NCBI GenBank assembly: GCA_002367105.1 | Contig: DFCS01000020.1 | Span: 195,995 to 259,994, forward strand | Length of the DNA stretch: 64,000 nt | Direction of reading: 5' to 3' | DNA from: Hungatella sp. UBA3048 | GTDB taxonomy: Bacteria; Bacillota; Clostridia; Lachnospirales; Lachnospiraceae | Shown: piece after piece, positions 52,814 through 59,894 of the stretch | Layout: each line of letters begins with the position of its first letter | How positions within the stretch are numbered: the first letter of the stretch is position 1 | Made by a program: the position numbers and the translations under genes | The notes under the pieces: generated by a model | What the model was told of the DNA's origin: nothing | The model's input: only the letters and a program-made list of their open reading frames with translations | The model's database searches: none

Positions 52814-53479
52814 ATGCATTATTTCATTGATGTAAAAGCCGTGCTGGAAGTTATGAAAGGATCAGAGTTCCTAAGGGCAGACCAACCTGATGCATATCTT
52901 TCCATTGACGATCAGCCATTCCATGTAAAAATAACATATCAAAAAACTGGATTCGGAGAAAAGCCTTTTCTATGTTGCCCTGAATGCGGCTGCAGGCGCG
53001 TAAAGCTCTATTTGTTCGCTGGAATGCTATTATGCAGAGATTGTCTTCCATATTCGATTTATAGGGGGCTTACACATACAACGAAAGGCGGACACAAATA
53101 CATAAAATACCGAATGCAGAGATTGGCTGCGAAAAATGGGATTATTTTAAAGGGCCCATTTCATTATGCTAACTATCCAAAACCAAATGGGAAAAATGAT
53201 GATGCCTGGGAAATGGTTCTAAAGAAGATTCAAGCATTGGAAAATATGCGGAATCAGGCGCTCTCTTTTAATAAAAGGTATTCAGAGAAAACTATTAGGA
53301 GTGTGTTACAGGAGAGGAACATTCTGCTTTATGTCTTTGACCTGTATGACATTGATAGATACTTCTATAACTGGGACGAAGGTTATTTAGCATTTCCGGG
53401 AAATCCAAATGATATAGAAGCGTCTGGGCTTACCAGTAGTGCGAACGCATATCAAAGGGCAGCTCTAAAATTATCTTAG
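52814..53479 (+). CDS. Hypothetical protein with zinc-finger motif
   Basis: 221 aa behind GGAGGA. A CPECGCRRVKLYL...CRDC four-cysteine site lies at about residues 55-80, followed by a basic helical stretch (YIKYRMQRLAAKNG). A nucleic-acid role is plausible. Family not recognised. Confidence 0.6.
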   Translation: MHYFIDVKAVLEVMKGSEFLRADQPDAYLSIDDQPFHVKITYQKTGFGEKPFLCCPECGCRRVKLYLFAGMLLCRDCLPYSIYRGLTHTTKGGHKYIKYRMQRLAAKNGIILKGPFHYANYPKPNGKNDDAWEMVLKKIQALENMRNQALSFNKRYSEKTIRSVLQERNILLYVFDLYDIDRYFYNWDEGYLAFPGNPNDIEASGLTSSANAYQRAALKLS

Positions 53480-53863
53480 TATTTAGTAATTTTTAAAAAC
53501 AACTCAAAGGGACAATAATTTTAGAGTATTTTTTGAAAATAACTTAGAACCTTGATTTTTCAATGGTGTAAGCCTTTAGTTTGTTAGATTCGGTATTAAA
53601 GACGTTCGCTTTGTGTGCAACAATCGAATGCAACGTTCGGGAATTAATGTTGCAACGTTCGGTATTCTCGTAGCGGAAAATTCCGCTACCAAATGAGAAC
53701 ATCATCAACATTTTTATAGTCATCAGAAAATCTTGCGGCCGAATTTTCGGATGTGAGAATGTAGAGGTAATCAAAAAGAAGTAAATAGAAGTATAACTTG
53801 GTAACTCTTAAATTTTCTCTTCGGTGATATACTATAATTATCACAAATGAAGGAGGCAAAAGT
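53480..53863. other. Non-coding region with CAACGTTCGG repeats and a palindrome
   Basis: CAACGTTCGG occurs at about 53631 and 53653, the second followed by TATTCTCGTAGC and the hairpin GTAGCGGAA-aa-TTCCGCTAC (to 53689). A 21-bp part recurs at 54499. It could be a replication origin, regulator site or recombination repeat. No gene was seen. Confidence 0.4.
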
Positions 53864-54118
53864 ATGCCAAAAGTAAAACTTACTGATTATGCACAAAAAA
53901 GACTAATTGCCCGTGCAACAATTAAAAATCGAATGGAGATTAAGCAAATTAACGTGAAGGGAATAGCAAAAAGGATAAACATGCCAGCAAGCACCTTGTA
54001 CAACCGTTTTGCACATCCTGAAATTATGAGGTTAAACGATTTATGGACCTTGGTATCAATCCTTGGATTAAGTAATCAAGAGATTTTACAGATCGTCAGA
54101 GGGAGGGAAGATGTATAA
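53864..54118 (+). CDS. Phage-type helix-turn-helix protein
   Basis: 84 aa behind AAGGAGG. NVKGIAKRINMPASTLYNRFAHPEI is an XRE-like helix-turn-helix. The protein is short with no further domain. Probably a regulator in the lysogeny/early region. Confidence 0.7.
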   Translation: MPKVKLTDYAQKRLIARATIKNRMEIKQINVKGIAKRINMPASTLYNRFAHPEIMRLNDLWTLVSILGLSNQEILQIVRGREDV

Positions 54119-54742
54119 ATAGGATAAGTCGCGGGATGTTGTACAACAAAGAAAGTACAACAAAGAAATGTAGAAAATAAAATCCTGTACTTGGAGAACT
54201 ACTGAAATTTCAGCTCCGTATCTTTGAGAAAGAGCATAATTGAATGTGTTATATGATGCTTGTAAATGATAACATTTTAAATGAAACCAATGTTAGGAAA
54301 TGTTAGGGTGTGTATCTAAAGACATTATGCAATGTCACGCTCTCCAATATAGGAAATTGTATGCAAAGGCCGGCACACAAAACCCTCGGAAATCCTTGTA
54401 TAACTTAGTCAACATGCTGGAAAATGGAGCGTTATAGAGGCTTTTCTGAAAAAAGAATGAATGTAGCGCAAAGCGAACGTTGCAAAATGAACGTTGCGAA
54501 CGTTCGGTATTCTCGTAGCATGGAAAATTCCGTTGTACTGGCGCCGGTCCTTGAAGTTGACTAAGGCCTATTACTCCCGGCCAATTTTCCCAATTTAATG
54601 GGAAAGAATCAAAAGCAAGTAGAGCCGTAAAGCCGGCTGTATGAAGAACAACGCAAATTTGCACAGTCAGAAAGGAAGGGTGGCAAATTGACCTTCGCTT
54701 CGAGGTAGCACCAGAATACAAGCGTAGGAGCTGACATTTGAA
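54119..54742. other. Non-coding region with repeated segments
   Basis: No credible gene. It contains the second AACGTTCGGTATTCTCGTAGC copy (54499) and the first copy (about 54598-54704) of a leader-like segment repeated at 55027-55124, with AGCC...GGCT hairpin and GCACAGTCA. Confidence 0.4.
54499..54519. repeat. 21-bp repeat, copy 2
   Basis: Identical to 53654-53674 and followed in both places by a GGAAAATTCCG palindrome. Confidence 0.7.
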
Positions 54743-55000
54743 TTGAATGGACAGGCATTATTTAACCCTTATCATGTTGGGGATTGTCTGGAAATTAGCC
54801 CGGAGGGTGTCCGTAAAGCAATAACAAGAATGAACAAAAAGCAGGCCATAAAGCTGAAAAATTCAGATGTGACAATTAGTAACATCCGAAAACTGAACAA
54901 TGCCGGAGGGATCTTCGCAGACATAACAACGCGGTTTTGCACGGCCCAGATAAAAGGACAGCTAAATTTTGAGCTGTCAGGGCTGAGTTCTCCACCGTGA
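54743..55000 (+). CDS. Truncated BRO-N-like antirepressor fragment
   Basis: 85 aa from a TTG twelve bases after AGGAG. NPYHVGDCLEISPEGVRKAITRM resembles the BRO-N domain of phage antirepressors, but the following conserved region stops after NIRKLNNAGGIF. It is probably a decayed or truncated antirepressor. Confidence 0.45.
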   Translation: MNGQALFNPYHVGDCLEISPEGVRKAITRMNKKQAIKLKNSDVTISNIRKLNNAGGIFADITTRFCTAQIKGQLNFELSGLSSPP

Positions 55001-55182
55001 AATTAACCGGTAGCTTTTGACATGCAGTGGGAAAAGTAATTGGAATAGAGCCGAAAATATGGCTGTATAAAGGACCGCGCGATTTTGCACAGTCATAATT
55101 AGAGGGATGGTAAATTGACGTTCCATTTCAGTGGGAGTATATTGATAATTAGAAATAATGTGAAAAAAGGAGTGATTAATCC

Positions 55183-55386
55183 GTGAGCAAGTTAATGATA
55201 AAAGCGTCGGAAGTTGCTGAAATCATGGAAGTATCTGAACGTACTGGATACAGCATAATAAAACAACTAAACAGCGAATTGGAATCAAAAGGTTTTTTAA
55301 TCAGACCTGGAAGGATTCCAAGAAAGTATTTTTTTGAGCGGACAGGTTTGGAGCCTACATCTGAACCGGAAGATGATAAAAGATAA
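55183..55386 (+). CDS. Small DNA-binding (helix-turn-helix) protein
   Basis: 67 aa from a GTG after AAAGGAG. MIKASEVAEIMEVSERTGYS is a helix-turn-helix, followed by a basic GFLIRPGRIPRKYFFER tail common in Firmicutes prophage regulators/excisionases. A perfect terminator follows. Confidence 0.65.
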   Translation: MSKLMIKASEVAEIMEVSERTGYSIIKQLNSELESKGFLIRPGRIPRKYFFERTGLEPTSEPEDDKR

Positions 55387-55413
55387 CCGGGAGTTAAAGA
55401 CAGTAGCTACTTT

Positions 55414-55437
55414 GGACTCCTCAATTTTGAGGAGTCC
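55414..55437. terminator. Strong hairpin after the small HTH gene
   Basis: GGACTCCTCA pairs perfectly with TGAGGAGTCC; a weak T tail follows. Confidence 0.65.
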
Positions 55438-55678
55438 TATTATATGAATTCGCAAAAAAAAGAGCAATTGATGTGTTAAGATATTACAGCATTATAATAT
55501 TCCGTGGAATTCACTGAACGCAATTTTGCGTTGAGTACTTATAACGCTCCTGCCTATGGCAGGAACATGCCCGTATTTCGATTTGCAGAACACATATAAA
55601 GTTATGGACAGTGTTGTCGCGAAGGAAAGTCGAGAAAAAGGCAGCAGAACCATTACGGCCTGCGGCCTGTAAAAGTAA
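55438..55678. other. Non-coding stretch before the toxin gene
   Basis: No gene was recognised. Small palindromes AACGCAATTTTGCGTT (55518) and GCCTGCGGCC (55660) are present. Confidence 0.35.
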
Positions 55679-55707
55679 TTGCACATTAAAATGGGATATG
55701 CTACCAT
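55679..55707 (+). promoter_or_regulatory. Promoter of the small toxin gene
   Basis: TTGCAC, 17-bp spacer, TACCAT, about 60 bases before the ATG. Confidence 0.5.
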
Positions 55708-55769
55708 AGTGTCATGGAACAATCGTGTTACAGGGTGTGTTGACCTCATTCTTTGATAGAATGGGGGTG

Positions 55770-55859
55770 ATGCTGATGAAGTTCGACTTTAAAGATCTTA
55801 TGACCTTTGGTCTTTTCCTTCTGGCATTACTTACGTTCGTTTTTACGTTTAGTAAGTAG
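55770..55859 (+). CDS. Holin-like type I toxin peptide
   Basis: 29 aa (MLMKFDFKDLMTFGLF... ending FTFSK) behind GGGGGTG. A single hydrophobic helix with charged ends is the hallmark of Firmicutes holin-like type I toxins (TxpA/BsrG-like). Its 3' end faces a predicted antisense RNA. Confidence 0.72.
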   Translation: MLMKFDFKDLMTFGLFLLALLTFVFTFSK

Positions 55860-55867
55860 CAATACAT

Positions 55868-55955
55868 AAGAAAAACCACCCTGATACTTGACCGGTACGG
55901 GTGGCTTCTCTATCCTAATTCGGGTCAACCCCTTGTGGGCGGTTGTTCCTCTTGT
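55868..55955 (-). ncRNA. Predicted antisense antitoxin RNA (RatA/SR4-like)
   Basis: A minus-strand promoter at 55962-55990 and a terminator at 55871-55904 bracket an RNA of ~90 bases that would overlap the 3' region of the toxin mRNA tail to tail, the arrangement of TxpA/RatA and BsrG/SR4. Confidence 0.6.
55871..55904 (-). terminator. Terminator of the antisense RNA
   Basis: CCACCC/GGGTGG stem; on the minus strand it is followed by TTTTTC. Confidence 0.65.
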
Positions 55956-55961
55956 AGTTTC

Positions 55962-55990
55962 AATATAGCATATCTGGGGCGGCATTTCAA
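55962..55990 (-). promoter_or_regulatory. Promoter of the antisense RNA
   Basis: On the minus strand TTGAAA, 17-bp spacer, TATATT. Confidence 0.65.
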
Positions 55991-55992
55991 GC

Positions 55993-56208
55993 CTAATCTT
56001 CCTCATCAGGTGCATATTCCAATAAATCCCCGATCTGACATTTAAGTAATTTACAAACAGTTGAGATATTATCCCATGATACTGGATCGTTATTGCGGAA
56101 CTTCTGTATAGTTGCCTCACCTAATAGCTTTTCTTGCCTAAGTCTGTATGTTGAGTATCCGGCTTCCTTAAGCGCAGAAATAACATTTATTTTATAGTGA
56201 ATCGGCAT
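55993..56208 (-). CDS. Cro/CI-type repressor (short XRE protein)
   Basis: 71 aa from ATG 56208 behind AAAGGAGG; longer frames upstream are hydrophobic and lack a site. ALKEAGYSTYRLRQEKLLGEATIQKFR and CKLLKCQIGDLLEY match the HTH_26/YozG-like group. It is probably the element's immunity repressor, acting on palindromes at 56318 and 56354. Confidence 0.82.
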   Translation of the reverse strand: MPIHYKINVISALKEAGYSTYRLRQEKLLGEATIQKFRNNDPVSWDNISTVCKLLKCQIGDLLEYAPDEED

Positions 56209-56317
56209 ATAGATGCCTCCTTTCTCAAGTAATATTGGGATTAAAAAACATACTTCTTTCAGTATATCTAATTTTAACACAAATATACACAAATAACAAG
56301 TGTACAAATTGAATAAG

Positions 56318-56377
56318 ATATACACTTAAAATATGTGTATAGTGCCAATATACATACACCTGTAATTGGTGTATAAT
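56318..56377. promoter_or_regulatory. Two palindromic operators upstream of the repressor
   Basis: ATATACAC...TGTGTATA (56318-56341) and ATACACC...GGTGTAT (56354-56374) share the half-site ATACAC; the second overlaps a TATAAT box (56372-56377) reading rightward, so a switch between repressor and rightward operon is likely. Confidence 0.65.
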
Positions 56378-56587
56378 AAGTACATAAGATAACAAAACAA
56401 CAAAGTACCGATAACCTCGAAAAGGTTATGAAATACCGGTCAATATACCTGTGAGTGAGCCAAGGCAAAACCAATAGTCAGGAAGATTACCGGGACAGTG
56501 CAAGGATTCAATCCCGGTGAGGAGGTGCCAAGAATGGCGAACAATAGCCCGGTAAGAATCCACTAAAATTGAGAGGAGATCAACCAA
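56378..56587. other. Structured leader before the rightward small-gene operon
   Basis: It contains hairpins AACCTCGAAAAGGTT (56413) and ACCGGGA...TCCCGGT (about 56491-56518), and a tiny frame MANNSPVRIH at 56534 behind GAGGAGG. No further gene. Confidence 0.4.
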
Positions 56588-56863
56588 ATGGGAGAAAAAG
56601 CTATTGAAAACAGAGTGAAGAAGCTCAAAGCAATCGAGGAGCAGATGAAAGCCTTAGAAGTTGAAGCGGACAAGTTAAAAGAGGAGATAAAGAAGGAAAT
56701 GGAAGCTAGGGGAACGGAGGAGATGCAGGCCGGAAACTTCCTTGTAAGGTGGAAGAGTGTTATAGGCAGCAGGTTTGATAGCAAGGCCTTCCAGAAGGAG
56801 CATGAAGCACTTTACGGACAGTACCTAAAGCAGACAGAGGGTAAACGCTTCACCGTGGCATAG
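56588..56863 (+). CDS. Small coiled-coil phage-type protein
   Basis: 91 aa behind GAGAGGAGA. Residues 1-45 form a charged coiled coil (KKLKAIEEQMKALEVEADKL). The rest (AGNFLVRWKSVIGSRFDSKAF) matches a family common in Firmicutes phages near recombination genes, of unknown function. Confidence 0.65.
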   Translation: MGEKAIENRVKKLKAIEEQMKALEVEADKLKEEIKKEMEARGTEEMQAGNFLVRWKSVIGSRFDSKAFQKEHEALYGQYLKQTEGKRFTVA

Positions 56864-57090
56864 CAGTTCAGATAAGCGCCCAGGGCTAATAGAAGAATAA
56901 CCGGCAGTAGCGAGTAACGGCAATTACATAGACCTGCTGCCGGATCACACACCAAAGTAAAAACCCCATGCATCGGCAAACGCACAGGGCTAATAAAAAA
57001 ATATAACCCGATCACACACCATGCAAAAGGGATATTTTGATTATAACACAGATTTATCCCTTTGCAAACTGTAAAAGAGAGGATTTCGAA
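56864..57090. other. Gap with imperfect direct repeat
   Basis: CAGGGCTAATA...AACC...GATCACACACCA occurs twice (about 56880-56960 and 56982-57030), the second shorter. No gene. Confidence 0.45.
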
Positions 57091-57372
57091 ATGAGTAAAG
57101 CAGATGAAAGAATTGTGGAGCTCCTTAAATCACTAACGTGTTACAGTGTGAAGGAACTTGGAATCATGAGAGAAATGTATCTTAAAGATATAGAACGTGT
57201 TGCTGATAATGGTATGTTTGAGAAGCTGAAGTATTCAGGGAGCAAATGCTTTGATTTTGCTATTAGAATCAAGATGGAGGAGTCGGGGGAAGAGTTGAAA
57301 AGCACCATCGGTATTAATGTTGACGTAGTAGATACTCTTGTCCAGTCTCCAGAGGAAGAACGGGGTATTTGA
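57091..57372 (+). CDS. Small phage-type protein, paralogue 1
   Basis: 93 aa from ATG 57091 behind GAGAGGA. The motif YSVKELGIMREMYLKDIERV recurs in related form in the next gene. Helical, function unknown. Confidence 0.55.
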   Translation: MSKADERIVELLKSLTCYSVKELGIMREMYLKDIERVADNGMFEKLKYSGSKCFDFAIRIKMEESGEELKSTIGINVDVVDTLVQSPEEERGI

Positions 57373-57373
57373 A

Positions 57374-57598
57374 ATGAATAAAGAAGATAGATTAACCCGG
57401 AAAATGATTGAACAATTATTTGGATTAAGTATAGAAGAACTAGAAACTCTTAGGCCTCTATGGTTAAAAGAAGTCGAGTATTCTGATTGTAGCGTGGAGT
57501 TACAGGAATGTTGTAACGGACTTATTGATCTGGTTATTCAATGTAAGCGGGAAAGGGGGGTGGAAAAGTATGCAGAAAATGATTCTTGTACCGGTTGA
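57374..57598 (+). CDS. Small phage-type protein, paralogue 2
   Basis: 74 aa from ATG 57374, one base after the previous stop; GGAAGAACGGGG upstream. LSIEELETLRPLWLKEVEYS parallels the preceding protein, suggesting a tandem duplication. Function unknown. Confidence 0.55.
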   Translation: MNKEDRLTRKMIEQLFGLSIEELETLRPLWLKEVEYSDCSVELQECCNGLIDLVIQCKRERGVEKYAENDSCTG

Positions 57599-57692
57599 GC
57601 AGTACTACCGCATGATAGAAAGCTATGACAAGGCCATGGAAGAGCTGCATGAGGTAAGGAGCTGTAAAGGCCATGAAGACCCAGGACGATGA
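57570..57692 (+). CDS. Tiny hypothetical protein
   Basis: 40 aa (MQKMILVPVEQYYRMIESYD...) behind AAAGGGGGG, overlapping the previous gene by 29 bases. The N-terminus resembles small phage proteins with a VPVEQYxRM start. Not recognised further. Confidence 0.45.
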   Translation: MQKMILVPVEQYYRMIESYDKAMEELHEVRSCKGHEDPGR

Positions 57693-57786
57693 TGTAAGCC
57701 AGGAATTAAAGCTGTATGACCTTATGGACAAGCATAACTGTGATAGGGACGTTGCGGAGCTTCTTCTACAGGGTCAGGAGAAATAA
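57673..57786 (+). CDS. Tiny hypothetical protein
   Basis: 37 aa (MKTQDDDVSQELKLYDLMDK...) behind TAAGGAG, overlapping the preceding frame by 20 bases. Acidic; unknown. Confidence 0.4.
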   Translation: MKTQDDDVSQELKLYDLMDKHNCDRDVAELLLQGQEK

Positions 57787-57974
57787 GTGCCGGCTTAGAA
57801 AAGCTTTCGATAAGATTTATGCTATAGGCCGGGTGGTATGTGGCGTTTTGCCACCCACCCGGTAGTATAAACCAGATACCTGTATAAATTTTGAAGGTTC
57901 ACCCTGGTGTGCTACCAATACCACCAGGAAAGCGAGTTGCGATATGGCAACGGAAAGAAAGAGGAATTTAGATA

Positions 57975-58328
57975 ATGTCAAAGGAAGATGTGATTATAAA
58001 TATAATGTCAAACTACGGTAGGTACGGGGTAACAATGGAATGGTTGGAGGAACAGATCAGGGGTGGAGAGCAGCGAGGGTTTTCTTATCAGACCATATAC
58101 ACGGGCCTTAGAATGGCTTTAAGCAGTACCACAGATCATGAGGCACTGTTCAGTGTCGGGGATATGGCAGAAGCGTTTGGTGTTACTGAAGAAGAGATTA
58201 TTCAGCAGATCGAGGAGTTAAGGGGAGGGATGGAATCTGCCGGAATAGATACAGACCAGTATTTTAAACGAATTGAACCAGGGAAAATACAGCGTTTTAT
58301 TATTCCTCCTGGAGGACTTTTATCATAA
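57975..58328 (+). CDS. Hypothetical phage-type protein
   Basis: 117 aa behind GAAAGAGG. MSKEDVIINIMSNYGRYGVTMEWLEEQ and a winged-helix-like FSVGDMAEAFGVTEEEIIQQIEEL are seen. It lies directly upstream of the integrase and could be a regulator. Family unknown. Confidence 0.55.
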   Translation: MSKEDVIINIMSNYGRYGVTMEWLEEQIRGGEQRGFSYQTIYTGLRMALSSTTDHEALFSVGDMAEAFGVTEEEIIQQIEELRGGMESAGIDTDQYFKRIEPGKIQRFIIPPGGLLS

Positions 58329-58410
58329 ACGGTTGTGCCGGGGCAACAGATAAAGAGGAATGCGTGAATGTTATATTTTACAGATTTTCTATATAAAGGA
58401 GCGAGACGAA

Positions 58411-59571
58411 ATGGCAGTAAATAAGAACGGGAAGACGTTACCGAAAGGGATTATCCTGCGTTCTGACGGGAGATACATGGCCCGCTTTCAGTATGATGGG
58501 GAGAGGTATACCATATACGATATAAATATGAAGGACTTGCTGGAGAAAATGGAAAACATGAAATATGAGTTAAAGCATGGTATTTTCTGCAAGCCTAAAG
58601 ATATTACGGTTTCTGCCTGGTTTGAAACATGGTTGGAACAATATAAGAATAATACAAGCAAAGCTTCAACGATACAGACGTATAAGCAGACATATTCAAG
58701 CTACATTGAGCCGGTTCTAGGGAAAAGGAAAGTGACAGATATACAGCCCCAGGCCTTACAGAAAATCATTAATGACCTTTACAAAAAGGGATTTTCTAAG
58801 TCACGTGTTAATTTTGTATTTGTTATCCTATCGGGAATGTTCAATCAGGCACAAAAAAATAAGCTGATAATAAGTAATCCGGCTGATGCTTTGGTTTTTC
58901 CTAAATACAGGAAAAAGAACCAGAATGAAAAGAGAGTAATGTCACTGGAAGAGCAGCATACTTTTTTGAAATATGCAAAAGGATCCGTATACTATAATTT
59001 CTATGTATTAGCTTTATCAACGGGCATGCGTGTCAATGAGATAACTGGCTTGCAATGGTCTGATATTGATTGGAAGAATAAGTTGATCCATGTTACCGGC
59101 ACGCTGGTATACCTTCGTACAGGATCAGGCCGGTACAAGGATAGCCCGAAGACAGAAAGCAGCCGGAGAGATATACCGATGCTTAATAATATAGAAGAAC
59201 TTCTGAAAAATATCAGGCATAGACAGTTAGAAAATCGCTTGAAACTGGGCGAAAAATGGAAAGAAGAAGACGCATTAAAAAATATGGTCTTAACTTATGA
59301 AGATGGTGGGGCCATTTGGGATACAGGTATTCGGGTGGATATGAAGAAAATTGCTAATCAAATAAAGAAAGACGGTATGGAATTTGACCCCATTACTCCA
59401 CATACCTTACGTCATACATTTGCTACAAGAGGCCTGGAGCAGGGAATTCCTTTAAAGGTTATGCAAGTAATCTTAGGTCACAGTAGCCTGGCAATGACTG
59501 CAGATTTGTATTCTCATGTATTACCGGATACGAAAGCGGAGGAAATGAAAAAGATAGAAAAGATACTGTAA
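58411..59571 (+). CDS. int: Tyrosine recombinase (integrase) of the element
   Basis: 386 aa from ATG 58411 behind AAAGGAG; the upstream in-frame ATG lacks a site. The AP2-like arm-binding N-terminus (RYMARFQYDGERYTIYD), SAM-like core-binding domain (TVSAWFETWLEQY) and catalytic domain are complete: Arg in STGMRVNEI, HTLRHTF, LGHSS and the nucleophile Tyr in LYSHVL. It sits 100 bases from the tRNA-Gly attachment site, so it is the enzyme that integrated this element. Confidence 0.95.
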   Translation: MAVNKNGKTLPKGIILRSDGRYMARFQYDGERYTIYDINMKDLLEKMENMKYELKHGIFCKPKDITVSAWFETWLEQYKNNTSKASTIQTYKQTYSSYIEPVLGKRKVTDIQPQALQKIINDLYKKGFSKSRVNFVFVILSGMFNQAQKNKLIISNPADALVFPKYRKKNQNEKRVMSLEEQHTFLKYAKGSVYYNFYVLALSTGMRVNEITGLQWSDIDWKNKLIHVTGTLVYLRTGSGRYKDSPKTESSRRDIPMLNNIEELLKNIRHRQLENRLKLGEKWKEEDALKNMVLTYEDGGAIWDTGIRVDMKKIANQIKKDGMEFDPITPHTLRHTFATRGLEQGIPLKVMQVILGHSSLAMTADLYSHVLPDTKAEEMKKIEKIL

Positions 59572-59580
59572 AAAAATAGA

Positions 59581-59603
59581 AGTGGTGTCAAAGTGGTGTC
59601 AAA
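59581..59603. repeat. Right arm-type integrase repeat
   Basis: Tandem GTGGTGTCAAA units identical to the left-end copy at 39151, ten bases after the integrase stop. Confidence 0.65.
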
Positions 59604-59605
59604 GT

Positions 59606-59648
59606 AAAAAAAGAGGACTCTCCAAATTATATCGGAAGCCCTCTTTTT
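59606..59648 (+). terminator. Terminator after the integrase
   Basis: AAAGAGG...CCTCTTT stem with TTTT tail, just before attR. Confidence 0.7.
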
Positions 59649-59669
59649 CCTTGTAAATAAAAGGTTTAG

Positions 59670-59740
<71 letters not shown>

Positions 59741-59763
59741 TTATTTTATTTGATACGTTTTAT

Positions 59764-59793
59764 ATTATAGCATAGGGTATTGGAAAAGTTCAA
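59764..59793 (-). promoter_or_regulatory. Promoter of tRNA-Gly
   Basis: On the minus strand TTGAAC, 18-bp spacer, TATAAT. Confidence 0.65.
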
Positions 59794-59831
59794 TACTTTT
59801 TTATGAATTTAGCAAAAAAAATGCCAGAAAC

Positions 59832-59861
59832 TTGCCAAAACTGGAAAAGGCATTGTATAAT
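59832..59861 (+). promoter_or_regulatory. Promoter of the type IIA topoisomerase pair
   Basis: TTGCCA, 18-bp spacer, TATAAT, 33 bases before the subunit B start. Confidence 0.7.
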
Positions 59862-59894
59862 GGGAAATGACAATACCAGATGTGGAGGAGTAAC

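Noticed and set aside
54335..54721. 128-codon minus-strand frame in the repeat-rich gap
   Set aside because: No ribosome site; spans the duplicated leader and repeat, which explains the open frame.
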